A stretch of 64,000 nt of DNA from Blastobasis lacticolella (taxonomy: Eukaryota > Arthropoda > Insecta > Lepidoptera > Blastobasidae), in assembly GCA_905147135.1 (NCBI GenBank), contig LR990064.1, positions 12,294,001 through 12,358,000 on the forward strand. The letters run 5' to 3'. The position numbers were made by a program, and so were the translations under genes. Positions 12,901 through 20,510 of this stretch are shown here, in pieces (the stretch's first letter is position 1; each line of letters starts with the position of its first letter). The notes under the pieces were generated by a model. It was given only the letters and a program-made list of their open reading frames with translations, searched no databases and was not told where the DNA came from.

Positions 12901-13894
12901 AACTATCAGAAGAGAAAACTAGAGATGGGATGAACAAAGAGGAAACTAAAGTAAAATGATTGGAATAGGTTTGGATTTTTTAATCAATTTATAATTTGAT
13001 TGTTATTTCATTTCTTATAAACATGGATATTAATCCCAAAATCACCGCATAGGTAGTAGAGTCTGTTGAATTTTCCAGAAATCCCCATTCACTTGTAAAT
13101 AACTTCAGTTTGGAAAGACAGGTGAGCATGTTAATATATTTCCCGGTTTTCGCATATTAAGTGTGAACATTATATTTACATTGTTATATTTTGACAAAAC
13201 ATAAAGATTTGCTTGCTGTCTATCACTATGGTGAGAAGCAGACAGCATGACTGAGTATTATCCATCTCAACGAAAAGAGAAAGTAGTTACAAGCTATTGC
13301 ATAATTTACAGACTGTCTCATGGCATGTGAATCTTTCAGTGGTGTAAATTGTATGTGTCTGGAGCGTACACAGGTGGTAGTAAATATTACCACGTTTGAA
13401 ATCTTTGCGAAAACCAGTCCAATTCCAGATTCCTTTTGTTCTTCCTACACACAGACAAGACAGCAACAATGTTATGTGGTATTTTATTTCCTAAAGAAGT
13501 TTTATGGAAAGTATACTTTGTTCACAACCCGAAAATACGAATTTAAAATCAACGTTTCTTAGAATTTAGATGACTCATGCAGTTTTGCCCAAGGGCTTGT
13601 TTGCTTCAGAAACATAACATGGCATTTTTACAATAGAACATGCTGTGATGTTGTGATCGATTTGTATCACGTTTTCTTAGTACTAATGCGCAAAAGACGG
13701 AATTAGAACCACGAGACATTGATCTTGGCCTATAAACTGACAAAATTACTGAAGGAATGTGCGTCAAACATCTTCAATGTTAAAAATGTACGTCCCGCAT
13801 TATAACAATAGTAAACACTTACCGTGTCCAAATCCGACTCGGAATCACTGCTAGAATCTGAATCTATCAACGGTTTATTCTTCCTTTTAGCCAT
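770..13894 (-). CDS. Rtf1: Rtf1, RNA polymerase II-associated Paf1-complex subunit (12 exons, 3' part off the left edge)
   Basis: Rtf1 is a nuclear elongation factor that joins the Paf1 complex to elongating RNA polymerase II and promotes H2B ubiquitination. Twelve exons join without a frame break (1509 nt, 503 codons), each with GT/AG borders: 13823-13894, 12566-12701, 11480-11683, 10941-11004, 9468-9587, 6149-6309, 5759-5854, 4194-4360, 3531-3642, 2710-2848, 1764-1869, 770-901. The start [20 protein letters not shown] resembles the N-terminus of animal Rtf1. Residues ~25-160 are acidic, Ser-rich and Lys-rich; ~159-200 hold the conserved block [16 protein letters not shown]; ~200-375 are charged coiled-coil-like sequence with KASDIYSDD; from ~415 the Plus3 domain begins ([20 protein letters not shown], then [18 protein letters not shown]). 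The end of Plus3 and the C-terminal region lie outside the window. Human RTF1 is about 710 residues, so roughly a third is missing. Recognition is by family knowledge; splice sites are read by eye. Confidence 0.96.
1397..1635 (-). repeat. Interspersed retroelement tail, family D
   Basis: Matches 7117-7376, 31588-31812 and 37038-37302. Shared motifs are TGGGTGTCG, GGAAAATGGGCAGCAGCG, AACCCGCCTGCCAAG and a GATGAT-type end in complete copies. Probably the non-coding 3' part of an RTE-like element. Confidence 0.75.
1764..1869 (-). CDS. Rtf1: Rtf1 exon 11 (Plus3 domain)
   Basis: Encodes [20 protein letters not shown] then [15 protein letters not shown], a diagnostic Plus3 segment (vertebrate form [20 protein letters not shown]). 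Acceptor TGTCAG, donor GTGAGT, phase 0 at its end. Confidence 0.97.
2443..2690 (-). mobile_element. Retroelement family B (~340 bp non-autonomous), truncated
   Basis: Starts with a T run and TGTCATACGGTAGGCAAACA, then GCCACCTGATGGAAAGTGG. Best complete relative is 21122-21462 on the other strand. It ends about 20 bp from the Rtf1 exon 10 donor. Confidence 0.8.
2710..2848 (-). CDS. Rtf1: Rtf1 exon 10 (enters Plus3)
   Basis: CCCCCAG acceptor, GTAAGA donor. Poly-Ser and charged sequence, then [15 protein letters not shown], the entry to Plus3. A reverse-oriented retroelement tail (2443-2690) lies only about 20 bp beyond the donor. Confidence 0.94.
2975..3236 (-). mobile_element. tRNA-derived SINE, family 2, nearly complete
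   Basis: Reverse orientation: tRNA-like head with B-box GGGTTCGATTCCCGGC near 3170-3190, body with ATGGCGCTGTGTGGATTTG, and a TTTA tail at 2975-2993 on the plus strand. Other copies at 20265-20372, 27571-27660, 28232-28458, 37319-38036 (interrupted) and 39695-39792. Confidence 0.85.
3531..3642 (-). CDS. Rtf1: Rtf1 exon 9
   Basis: ACCAG acceptor, GTTAGT donor. Reads DDDSEIIGG...[20 protein letters not shown]; the [10 protein letters not shown] block corresponds to LKTSEVYSDD of vertebrate Rtf1, just before the Plus3 domain. Confidence 0.94.
3695..3770 (+). repeat. Family B retroelement fragment (5' part)
   Basis: GATGCCGTCTGACTGGGGAAG and flanking bases match the left part of the 21122-21462 copy (CCGCCCGACTGGGGAAGTAC), diverged. 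Confidence 0.55.
4194..4360 (-). CDS. Rtf1: Rtf1 exon 8
   Basis: CCCCCCAG acceptor, GTGAGT donor, ends on a codon boundary. Encodes [18 protein letters not shown] followed by a basic helix with [13 protein letters not shown], matching the QAMEELKAEREKRK segment of Rtf1. Confidence 0.93.
4425..4445 (+). repeat. AAT microsatellite
   Basis: Seven AAT units in the Rtf1 intron between exons 7 and 8. Confidence 0.8.
4693..4773. mobile_element. Short palindromic MITE-like element
   Basis: Ends are inverted repeats (AGGTATTAAAACA against TGTTTTAATACCT) and the inside holds a second perfect pair, TTATCATAC/GTATGATAA (4717-4725, 4739-4747). Confidence 0.5.
5168..5283 (-). repeat. CAT microsatellite plus family D tail fragment
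   Basis: A CAT run at about 5186-5204 followed by GGGGCCTCTCCCACGAGAGG and related bases shared with family D copies; typical reverse-oriented GATGAT-tailed retroelement end. Confidence 0.65.
5590..5707 (+). repeat. Decayed SINE family 1 fragment
   Basis: AAATCCTGGATCAT and ATTAACGCAAAGATGA flank diverged sequence and match the 3' half of the SINE at 9705-10056. Confidence 0.4.
5759..5854 (-). CDS. Rtf1: Rtf1 exon 7
   Basis: TTTTTCAG acceptor, GTATGT donor. Encodes [18 protein letters not shown] then [14 protein letters not shown], a charged linker. Frame is fixed by phase-1 junctions on both sides. Confidence 0.9.
6149..6309 (-). CDS. Rtf1: Rtf1 exon 6
   Basis: Begins [12 protein letters not shown] and continues with Arg/Glu/Lys repeats ([12 protein letters not shown] type), a likely single alpha-helix or coiled coil. 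Acceptor CCAAAG, donor GTGAGT. It directly continues exon 5 in frame (MKTR-WEIERK). Confidence 0.93.
7117..7376 (+). repeat. Retroelement tail, family D, well preserved
   Basis: Contains TAGAATAGCACCAACCCC, CACTCGTGGGTGTCGTA, CGCCTGCCAAGCGTGGAG and ends GGGCTGTGATGATGA. Lies in the Rtf1 intron between exons 5 and 6. Confidence 0.8.
7551..7762 (-). mobile_element. LINE family A, 5'-truncated 3' end
   Basis: T run, then GTTATACGGCAAGCGGGCC and the reverse-strand coding segment [20 protein letters not shown]. Truncated at the same Arg-Thr-Phe region as 36379-36600, with a short internal deletion in the tail (AGACAAACAGGC lost). Confidence 0.8.
8345..8591 (-). pseudogene. LINE family A, reverse-transcriptase thumb/C-terminal segment (distal half)
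   Basis: Minus strand reads [13 protein letters not shown], a stop, [29 protein letters not shown] and [20 protein letters not shown], characteristic of non-LTR retrotransposon polymerases. It continues the segment at 9140-9410 after two foreign insertions. Confidence 0.85.
8592..8785 (-). mobile_element. Interspersed repeat, relative of 29845-30030
   Basis: Reverse complement of 29845-30030: shared CCACGCCAGCCACGACCGG, GTGACACGCTGGCCGCCCC and GATTGAAAGAGATGTTTAAT with an A-rich tail (ATAAATTTTGAATTTG on the minus strand). Inserted within the LINE A relic. Confidence 0.75.
8803..9135 (-). pseudogene. RTE-type LINE, C-terminal reverse-transcriptase remnant
   Basis: Minus strand reads [40 protein letters not shown] and [20 protein letters not shown] before a stop at the GATGA end. 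RLRWFGH...GRPKKRW...D is the signature of the RTE-clade polymerase C-terminus. 5'-truncated, nested in another LINE. Confidence 0.88.
9140..9410 (-). pseudogene. LINE family A, reverse-transcriptase segment (proximal half)
   Basis: Minus strand: [54 protein letters not shown], then after a frameshift [10 protein letters not shown]. This is the region just after the FADD block of non-LTR polymerases. It is followed on the minus strand by foreign DNA and resumes at 8591. Confidence 0.85.
9468..9587 (-). CDS. Rtf1: Rtf1 exon 5
   Basis: Encodes [18 protein letters not shown] followed by [20 protein letters not shown], the most conserved segment N-terminal to Plus3. Acceptor ATCAG, donor GTTGGT (weaker than the others). 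A LINE relic begins only 58 bp into the following intron. Confidence 0.96.
9670..10650 (+). repeat. Three diverged direct repeats of about 210-260 bp, one split by a SINE
   Basis: Units start at about 9680, 10310 and 10518 (GAGACCAAATGAT or GAAACCAAACGAT) and share TTTGAAATGAGGGTAAT, TTTTGGAGATAAAT and CCATCTCCGTTCTGTTC-like segments. The first is split by the SINE at 9705-10056. Confidence 0.7.
9705..10056 (+). mobile_element. Full-length tRNA-derived SINE, family 1, with 16-bp target duplication
   Basis: Head resembles a tRNA (A-box-like GTGGCCGAAAGG, B-box GGTACGAATCCC), body contains TTACGGTGAGGGAAAACATC and ATCCTGGATCATGGTCAAGG, 3' end is a GATGAT run. The 16-mer GATAGTTCATTTGATC flanks it at 9689-9704 and 10057-10072. 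Confidence 0.92.
10941..11004 (-). CDS. Rtf1: Rtf1 exon 4
   Basis: A 64-nt exon reading [20 protein letters not shown], flanked by AAAAG and GTAAGA. It corresponds to the acidic block GEVSDSDS...EDEEFHDGYGEDL of vertebrate Rtf1 and splits the Gly codon of the GYDENL motif with exon 5. Confidence 0.92.
11268..11400 (-). mobile_element. RTE-type LINE 3' end fragment
   Basis: CATCATATCAGCCGAGACGC, CACTGCTGGGCATAGGCCTC and CGGTCCTGTGCC; the same tail occurs at 19683-19800 and 21983-22085. Confidence 0.75.
11480..11683 (-). CDS. Rtf1: Rtf1 exon 3
   Basis: CCACAG acceptor and GTATGT donor. Encodes a poly-Ser/Asp run, then a basic Arg/Lys-Ser stretch and an end in SEPEE. The first two bases complete a Ser codon from exon 2, so the frame is fixed by both neighbours. 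Likely disordered and phosphorylatable (inference from composition). Confidence 0.92.
11839..11967. mobile_element. 129-bp MITE with ~49-bp terminal inverted repeats
   Basis: Arms TACCATGAGCTC...TAGCAG..CCTAAACA...GCTCTGCTTAGAAC pair with the reverse complement at the right end with a handful of mismatches, ending in CATGGTA. TA at both borders suggests a TA target duplication. Confidence 0.85.
11976..12226 (-). mobile_element. tRNA-derived SINE, family 1, truncated
   Basis: Reverse copy with GACCAGTTTGGATCA, ATTCAGTCGCCTGAATGTG, CATGTTTTCCCTCGCC and the tRNA-like head near 12160-12226. Confidence 0.8.
12230..12487 (-). mobile_element. Retroelement family B, truncated
   Basis: T run then TTTCATACGGTAGGCAAACA, CACCGGCAGAAACACAATAC; abuts the preceding SINE. 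Located in the Rtf1 intron between exons 2 and 3. Confidence 0.8.
12566..12701 (-). CDS. Rtf1: Rtf1 exon 2
   Basis: Follows a TTTCAG acceptor; begins [17 protein letters not shown] and ends in a run of Asp/Asn before a GTAAGT donor, phase 1. Lys-rich, low-complexity region matching the divergent N-terminal part of Rtf1. Confidence 0.92.
12702..13822 (-). other. Rtf1 intron 1
   Basis: AT-rich sequence between exons 1 and 2. No repeat family shared with the rest of the window was recognised. Confidence 0.6.
13823..13894 (-). CDS. Rtf1: Rtf1 exon 1 (start codon)
   Basis: ATG at 13894-13892 followed by 24 codons with a basic start and an alternating Ser/Asp/Glu stretch. It ends in phase 0 at a GTAAGT donor (13822 downward). 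This ATG is chosen because MAKRKN...LIDSD aligns with the beginning of animal Rtf1 and an upstream extension is not needed. Confidence 0.93.
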
Positions 13895-14768
13895 TTTCGT
13901 TTATAATAAATGAATTTATAAAATAAACTAACGAAAAAGCGCTCACTGTCGTTTTCTTGAAGTCGCCAAACACCACCAAACACTGACTAAAAATAAAAAC
14001 TCAACTCGTCGTTGTCCGTCAAATGTGTTTTTTATTTGGAAATAGCTTTACGGCTCTGGAACCTTAATCTTTTGAGCAGGAGTTTTTGTGACAGACTTGT
14101 ATGGTGTAGCTAGGGTTGCCAACTTTTTAAATACCAAATATAGTATTTTCGGATTCAGTAGCAAAAAAATATGGTAGATAGGGAGTTCATTAAAAATATA
14201 CATAGTATTCTTAATAAAAATATTTTAGTATGAAATTGATCTTAAGTAAATAGTAAGCTGGTCCAGGATGGTGTTTAATTGAGATATTACTGAATTCTTA
14301 ACAATAAAATTGAGCACGCATTCTGTTTTACGGTAAGTGATAATGATAAGCGACTTATAAAATGTAGTAGTTTCACCTACTATATAAAAAAATTACAATA
14401 ATAGTAGGCGGACACCATAGGCAGTGTCAGGATACTATACTATACAGGGTGTAAAAAGACCGCAAGCATTAATTGAAACCTCATATTCTACCCATGAAAC
14501 TGAATCACTTTCCCCAAGAAACATACCCGCGGAAATGACTTTATAATTTCGATACCTAAAATAAATAATTAATTGCGACGCGCAATATACATCGTCCGGC
14601 GCACGCCTCTCGCTGGCCCACGTGACCAGTGGCCACTGACCTCGCGCGGCGGCCGCTTTGATGTATTCTACCTAACTAGTAGGTATACCTAGGCTCGTGT
14701 CGTGCGTGTCTGAATACCTACCTATTTACTTTTTTTGCCTTAGTCTCCACGGTTCGGTCGTGTGATAG
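13895..14768. promoter_or_regulatory. Rtf1 5' flank and start of the divergent intergenic region
   Basis: Contains the Rtf1 5' UTR and, presumably, its promoter; no TATA box is obvious. A CpG-rich block at about 14570-14670 (CGTCCGGCGCACGCC, CGCGCGGCGGCCGC) stands out from the AT-rich surroundings and could be promoter-related or part of a mobile element. Not resolved. Confidence 0.3.
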
Positions 14769-15189
14769 GAATGAGCAGTTTTCCAATAGGTATCTAAAGC
14801 TTTCTTAACCACTCACTAGATGGCGCCTCGACAATTTTGGTAATTGATAAATCGCTTGAAATAGGTTCTTAGCAAACAGGATATAAACACTGGGTACGTT
14901 GTATTGGATAATATTGTATTTGTCAATAGTTTTCAACCATTTTAGAGGTTGTAATAATAATGGAACATATTGCCAACTTCAATAAATATTTCTTTTTACA
15001 CTTTGTTCAACCTTTAACAGTTATGTTTATATTAATAAACATTTTATTTTTAAGTTTAGTATTAGTTGGCTGCCTGAAATCACTGCCACCATCATACATA
15101 TTATAAAAAGATTACCAAAATTGTAGGAGCGCCATCTATTGATGCTTTTTGAAACCAACTATCAATACATTCTGGAAAACTCCTCATTG
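14769..15189 (+). mobile_element. ~420-bp MITE, copy 1 (left of maf-S)
   Basis: Nearly identical over its length to 23588-24007. Ends are imperfect inverted repeats of about 80 bp (AATGAGCAGTTTTCCAATAG against CTGGAAAACTCCTCATT, and AGATGGCGCC...ACAATTTTGGTAAT against its complement). Confidence 0.88.
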
Positions 15190-17200
15190 GGAATGTTCGT
15201 AATACAAACATATTGGCTTGGTATCCGGTCATCCTGTCAGCTGATGACAAGTGGTCGCGCGGCGGGAGGTATAGTAGGGTTGGCAACCCTAAGGAATCCC
15301 GAGTCCGTGACTGTCACTTGCTATCAGCGCTTGACACTTGTATCCAGGCCTGTAAAGAAATAAAAAACAAAAAGTGCATATGCGAGTGACGTGATGTGAT
15401 TTTGGATCGTAGAAAAATATAATTTTATTGTTTATTTTGCATCAACTAAAGGTTTTCTAATTCACGATTACCTAATTTCTCTTTCAATTCGGTGACACTG
15501 TGAAAACTGACTGTGCCAGTTATCTCAAACATACTAGTTGTAAAGTGTAACGGAGGTCCCGTTACTTTTACCCCAAAAATCTTATTATGCCTCATGATTT
15601 GAAGGAACTGGGAGTGAGGAAAGCACTGATGGTAAGCACTATCATCGTTATGTGACAGAAAATAGCAATATTGCATACCTACAAACTCAGCATTTGTGGT
15701 TTGGTTTTATCTAGAAGCTTACATGGCATGACTTGCATTTTTGACCCCACGCTATTGATTTCCCGTTTTTACATGCATAGGGCGTCAGTTAGAGGCAACA
15801 TTGTTAAGCTCTACGCAGTAGTATACAAGAAATTTCTGCAAGGACAGTACAGTGCTACCAAAGAAATTTTAAAAGTTGTGTGTTTGTTTTTGTAGGGGCT
15901 AAATTATTGGTAAGAATCTTACTCATTACAATTTTAATCATATAGGTATGTACTTGTTATTTGATACTACACGGGAGTTTTGTATTAACTGAAATGAAAT
16001 TGAAATATTTACACTTTCGCTGCGGCCGGCCCAACATTTGTAATTAGCGTTACGTGAGTTTGCACAGCTCTATTGGCCATACAAAGTGCCTCAACGTGTG
16101 GACAGGCATGGAGTGGCTTTGCCTGTCACATAATTTTATTATATTCTATCATTTATTATAAGAGTGCCATTAAACGCCCTATCTCACACAATAAAGTTAG
16201 TATTTTGTGACAGAAGGTAAATGAATCCCATTTTATGGGTTAAATAAATGGATTTTTTTAGAATACAATAACAGGGTTGTCTATACGGGAGTTTTACTCC
16301 TATTATTGCAAATGTCCTAGTTATATAGTTAATTTGCCATCATGTGGTTTAAAAAGGGATTTTATTTTAAACTAGCTGGTGCCCGCAACTTCTGATATGA
16401 ACTCAATTCAAGTAAAGGATTTTCCTATGTTAAACAGTAAAGTTAGTATTCTGTGACAATAAGTTAACAAAACCGTTTGAAGGGTTAAATTTTATGATAT
16501 AATTTCTATTTACTTTGTTATCTCCAAGCGTCTGTAAGGCCACTGGTGACCGCAGGGCTAGCAACTTTATCACTCAGCGATTGAGCCTTATTCATAAGGA
16601 AGATGTTGTCAGCTTTCTGGGCACCATGCCTCGCTGCCCTGGTTTTTTATCTGTAAATCTGAATAACACATTCATCAGCATGATACAGGCTTATCAGTTG
16701 TTAAACTGCCTGCCTGATTAAGGAGAATAATATATATAGGTATTTTATGTTTTATGGGGAATCGCAGAATGCAGCCAGCCTTATGGGCACCATATCCAAC
16801 AGTGGCAGTGATCTAGGGGATATTTGTACATATAGATTTTTAGATTAGGGTTTTAGGTTTATTTTAATTTCAGTTAGATAATTTAGTTGATTTTTTAAGT
16901 TTATTATTTTTTTTATTATTTCTTAACGTATTTTGTTCTATTATTTTGCCTATATAATTTTCTTTCATTGTTTATAATAAATATACTGATTTGTAAAGCC
17001 AGAAATGTATGAGTGTATACAATATAACAATATGGAGTGGTACGATAATGAAACTCCTAAGTGTATAAGTAGATAAATTGACCAGAAAAGATATCTAGAT
17101 CGTCTGAAGAATTTAATCATTCGATTTGTGATACTAGTAACACTATCGCTTTCACAAAATGTGTGGCTCAAAAATGCCACATTTTTACCCGTACAGTAGG
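15190..17200. other. Intergenic sequence without recognised genes
   Basis: AT-rich. Apart from the weak exon candidate at 15587-15631 and short hairpins such as GTAACGG/CCGTTAC near 15547-15565, nothing is supported. Confidence 0.5.
15587..15631 (+). other. Weak candidate for the missing maf-S first coding exon
   Basis: ATG followed by 14 codons (MPHDLKELGVRKALM) and a GTAAGC donor in phase 0, the phase required by the 20392 acceptor. Nothing in the peptide is diagnostic, a phase match is expected one time in three, and the implied intron would be 4.8 kb. RNA data would decide. Confidence 0.15.
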
Positions 17201-17201
17201 C

Positions 17202-17340
17202 CTAGCACAAGTTGCTCTCGCGCGCGATAAGCGGGAAAAAGCGCGACATAGGTATTGCTATCTCTTTCGTCTTAGTATTGAGAGAAAGAGACTAACGCTC
17301 TATCGCGGCGCGAGCTTTGTCGCGGACACACTTGTGCTAG
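17202..17340. mobile_element. MITE-like inverted repeat element, 139 bp
   Basis: Ends CTAGCACAAGT and ACTTGTGCTAG are exact inverted repeats; inner sequence (CGCGCGATAAG against CTATCGCGGCGCG) is loosely paired. GC-rich island in AT-rich DNA. Confidence 0.6.
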
Positions 17341-18439
17341 AGCCACTGTAAACAATAAAAAAGTAAATGTATTGCTGGTCATCCTCACGTTGGTGCTTGT
17401 CTTCACTTGTCAGGTCGAAAAGAGTCAAAAAATTTGAAGGTCGGAAAAATCATAAGTCATGAATGTTTAACAAAGCCACCTGCAAAGCAGATAAGGTTTA
17501 AGATAAGGGGATAACCTACCCTTTCAATTATTTTATGTAAAGCAGGTAAACGGTGACCCTTGTACCTTGACTTATAAGTATTGTTGGTCTTTTTCAATGT
17601 ATTGTGTTTCAGATAAGAGTACAATAAAGCATATAATATTTTACTACCATTATTTTCAATTCCATTAATTTGTTTTAGGAAAATGCGTTGAGCGTTTAGT
17701 ACACAAAGTAGGTACAAATATTATTAGCACTGATGAATGTTATCTCTTGGGCGGCTTATCTTTTCTAAAAACTAAACCATCAATACTTCTTTTACAAAAA
17801 GCAAAAATGCGAAAAAAATATTTCAAAATCCTATTGTAGGCGCTTAAATAAAGCTTATTTTTCACAAGTACATACAATGAAGGTAACAAGTTACTAAACA
17901 CAAGGAAAATAATCTACTTATTGAAAAGCAAAAATGTAAGGACTCAATCGGCGTCAGTCGGCGCGCATTTGCGTCGCGCCATGTAGGACTCGGCCGGGCG
18001 GCCGCACACGCGTTGTAGGTACGCTATGATGATCGGCAATAAAGTAGCTTCCCGTTAGTGAAAGATATTTTAAAATTGGTTCAGTAGTTTCGGATATTAC
18101 CTTACAAACATAGAAGCTTTCTTTTTTATATAAAAACTAGCGACCGAAGAGATTCGGGTAGTAACTTCACCAAATTAAACCTAAACATTCCTCATGGATC
18201 TATTGGTGAAAACCTCAATCCGTTCAGTAGACTTTAATTTATCGCGAACAAACAGACAGACAGAAGCGGCGTGGGACTTGTTTTATAATACGCAGTGCTC
18301 ACTCAACGTACGTGCCTTAGCCCGAGGCTGACGCGACGCGAGCTATCTTGAGTCGGCTTCTTAGCTTTGCTCAAAGGCGTTTCGGCGTGCCTGGCTCGTG
18401 GTTTGGTCACAATATATACTTAACGTAAGTTAGGTGTAT
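17341..18439. other. Intergenic sequence with two CpG-rich patches
   Basis: CpG-rich patches at about 17945-18015 and 18290-18400. No ORF or shared repeat was recognised there; either could mark a promoter for the unlocated maf-S 5' exon or a mobile-element end. Confidence 0.3.
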
Positions 18440-18482
18440 ATCGTATATCATTATCATTGGCCTTGGACATCTATTATAGTTT
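18440..18482 (-). mobile_element. LINE family X relic, 3' part left of an insertion
   Basis: TTGGCCTTGGACATCTATTA matches 25437-25458; the element resumes at 18792 after the family B insertion. Confidence 0.7.
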
Positions 18483-18791
18483 TTTTTGTATGTCATTCGT
18501 TAGGCAAACAGGCAAGCGGGCCACCTGATGGAAAGTGGTCACCACTGCCTATAGACATTAGCAACACCAAGAGTATCGCTAATGCGTTGCCCACCTCTAT
18601 AACACGTTGCTCTGGCAGCAAAAAGGCAAATGCCACGCCACTGCCAAAGCCACGGTTCCCCGAATCCCCACCTCATGGAGTAGTGGAAACCTTACTCACC
18701 GGTAGAAACACAATACTGTTTAAAAGAGTATTATTTAGCTGCAGAATATGTAAGGTGGAGGTACTTCCTTAGTCGGGCGGCTCCAATTCGA
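18483..18791 (-). mobile_element. Retroelement family B inserted into LINE family X
   Basis: T run (reverse A tail), GTTAGGCAAACAGGCAAGCG, through CACCGGTAGAAACACAATAC to CGGGCGGCTCCAATTCG. The flanking sequences join into an uninterrupted copy at 25433-25545. Confidence 0.85.
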
Positions 18792-19160
18792 TGATTTAAA
18801 CAGCGTCACTGTTAATGGTACGGCACTTTTTCTGAAGGCTGTAGAGGCCAACACGGGAAAGACAGATTCGGCCACACAGTGAACAGACAAGTATAGTCAG
18901 CGCGTTGGCGTCGTTTCGTGCGTTTATCGGCTAGATCTTTAAACCAGGCATTGTCGTGAATGGTCACACTGTCACACTAGTCTTCCGCCAAGCAGGGCCG
19001 ACAGCTAGGCTCTCCCAGCTATTCCAATTAATATTAAGTGTGATCATGTCACGCTTTACTCTGTCCTTCACGCTAAGCTTGGGGCGTCCTACCGACGGTA
19101 TAGCATTTGCAACCTCTCTTAGCAAAGTTTGTCTTGGTAAACGGGAAGGTTCTATACTGA
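18792..19160 (-). pseudogene. LINE family X, polymerase C-terminus relic
   Basis: Minus strand: GRPKLSVKDRVKRDMITLNI then NWNSWESLAVGPAWRKTS, matching GRPK..W.D.VK.DM...SWE.LA..R..WR of non-LTR polymerases, followed in another frame by a Cys/His motif related to CxxCxxxCxSxxGLxSHxxxC. Degenerate. Confidence 0.75.
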
Positions 19161-19405
19161 GCAGTGTTACCAGCAGTAGTTTCCAAAAAAGTACGTCCGG
19201 GCTCCTAAAATAGTACAAAAATGGCTAAAAAGGTACGGTTTACCTACACTTATATTTCATAGGCCTTCGGGGGGGGATTGTTATTTTGACAAGACAAGAC
19301 CTTATTTACTCGGTGGTGGTGCCAGTAAGCCAAAAAGCGTCAAAATTAACCCTTTCTTTCATTATTTTACGGTATTTTGCGGACAGAAAAGGCAAAGTGA
19401 CAGTG

Positions 19406-19447
19406 ACGTTTTTACAAAATGCAAAATTTAGCATTTTGTAAAAACGT
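19406..19447. repeat. Perfect 17-bp inverted repeat with 8-nt loop
   Basis: ACGTTTTTACAAAATGC at 19406-19422 is exactly complementary to 19431-19447, loop AAAATTTA. May be the core of a MITE spanning about 19155-19522, whose outer ends (AGCAGTGTTACCAG against CTGGCAACGCTGAT) also pair. Confidence 0.75.
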
Positions 19448-19524
19448 ACTAAATCGCTCCACGACAGTCGGCCAAATAGTACGTAAATCGTACCAAAAGG
19501 TACGATCTGGCAACGCTGATCCTG

Positions 19525-19640
19525 AGCACATAGTCTATGGATGTTTGCAATACCAGAGTTATCTTCCACGTGTTGCAGACCCCGTAAAAAAGTTGCCACC
19601 CCTTTCTTGAAGAACCCTTTCTTGTACTCTATTTATCGGT
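19525..19640 (-). repeat. Retroelement tail, family C fragment
   Basis: TTTGCAATACCAG and CAGACCCCGTAAAAAAG resemble 30270-30400 and 24434-24545. Confidence 0.55.
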
Positions 19641-19682
19641 CTCGCAAACACACTGCCACCAGTACCGCTTCTAATATCTCTC

Positions 19683-19800
19683 ATCATCATAATCATCATC
19701 ATATACGCGGAAAGACGCTCACTGCTGGGCATGGGCCGCCCCAAGAAATCTCCACATAGGCCGGTCATGTGCCTTGCCCATGCAGCTGGTACCTTTACCA
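19683..19800 (-). mobile_element. RTE-type LINE 3' end fragment
   Basis: CATCATCATATACGCGGAAAG then CTGCTGGGCATGGGCCGCCC; same tail as 11268-11400. Confidence 0.7.
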
Positions 19801-20066
19801 ATCAAATCAAATAATTTTTATTCAGTTTGGGTCTTACAACACTTATGAATGTCAATATACAATCAATATAAATAGTAAACAATGGCATCGTCGACTCGAG
19901 CTAGTCACTTGACTGGTACCATGCGGAAAAAAAAATACTCCTAGCCGAGACTGGAACGTACCAGGTATGACAAGTGGTCATTGGCCAGTGTGACCCGACC
20001 ATATACAGTTCATGGTCTATGGACCCGACTGTGGTTCTGTCACAGTCCAATGTCACTTACTTACCA

Positions 20067-20257
20067 GAGGGCCTAGTGTGAGTTCCGCTTCGATTTTACT
20101 TTACTATCGCGTTTGCGTTTACGTGAAAATTAGTATGGAAAAATATATAGCGCCGCCTAGTGGTACGTAAATGAAGTTTTTTTCTTCATACTAATTTCGA
20201 CGTAAACGCAAACGCGATAGTTAAGTAAAATCGAAGCGGAACTCACACTAGGCCCTC
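20067..20257. mobile_element. 191-bp MITE with ~80-bp inverted repeats, 135 bp upstream of the maf-S exon
   Basis: GAGGGCCTAGTGTGAGTTCC, CTTCGATTTTACTT and ATCGCGTTTGCGTTTACG on the left are repeated as reverse complement on the right, ending GGCCCTC at 20257. Arms are nearly identical, implying a recent insertion. Confidence 0.88.
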
Positions 20258-20264
20258 GGGTCGC

Positions 20265-20372
20265 CGGTCCAGCTTGTGACATAAATAAATATGCTTGTGC
20301 AAATTCACACAGCGCCATCTAGCTCTAAAATAAGCAAAGCTTGTATTATTTGTGTTAGATAACTGATATAAA
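20265..20372 (-). mobile_element. SINE family 2, 3' half
   Basis: GACATAAATAAATA tail, CACACAGCGCCATCTAGC and AAGCAAAGCTTGTATTAT match 2975-3070. It stops about 20 bp before the maf-S acceptor. Confidence 0.8.
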
Positions 20373-20391
20373 TATCTTATCTTACCCCCAG

Positions 20392-20510
20392 GCCCCACTC
20401 TCGCCCACCCCGTGCGCTGAGATCAGCGACGACGAGCTGGTCTCCATATCGGTGCGGGACCTCAACCGGCAGCTGAAGATGCGCGGACTCACCAGGGACC
20501 AGATCGTCAG
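20392..20510 (+). CDS. maf-S: maf-S exon, N-terminal extended homology region
   Basis: CCCCCAG acceptor and GTATGA donor. Encodes [20 protein letters not shown] then [19 protein letters not shown]. The acceptor is only about 20 bp downstream of a reverse-oriented SINE fragment (20265-20372). Confidence 0.93.

Noticed and set aside
18290..18410. Arg/Lys-rich minus-strand coding exon
   Set aside because: A short open stretch exists but lacks convincing splice sites or a family match; CpG-rich composition alone explains it.
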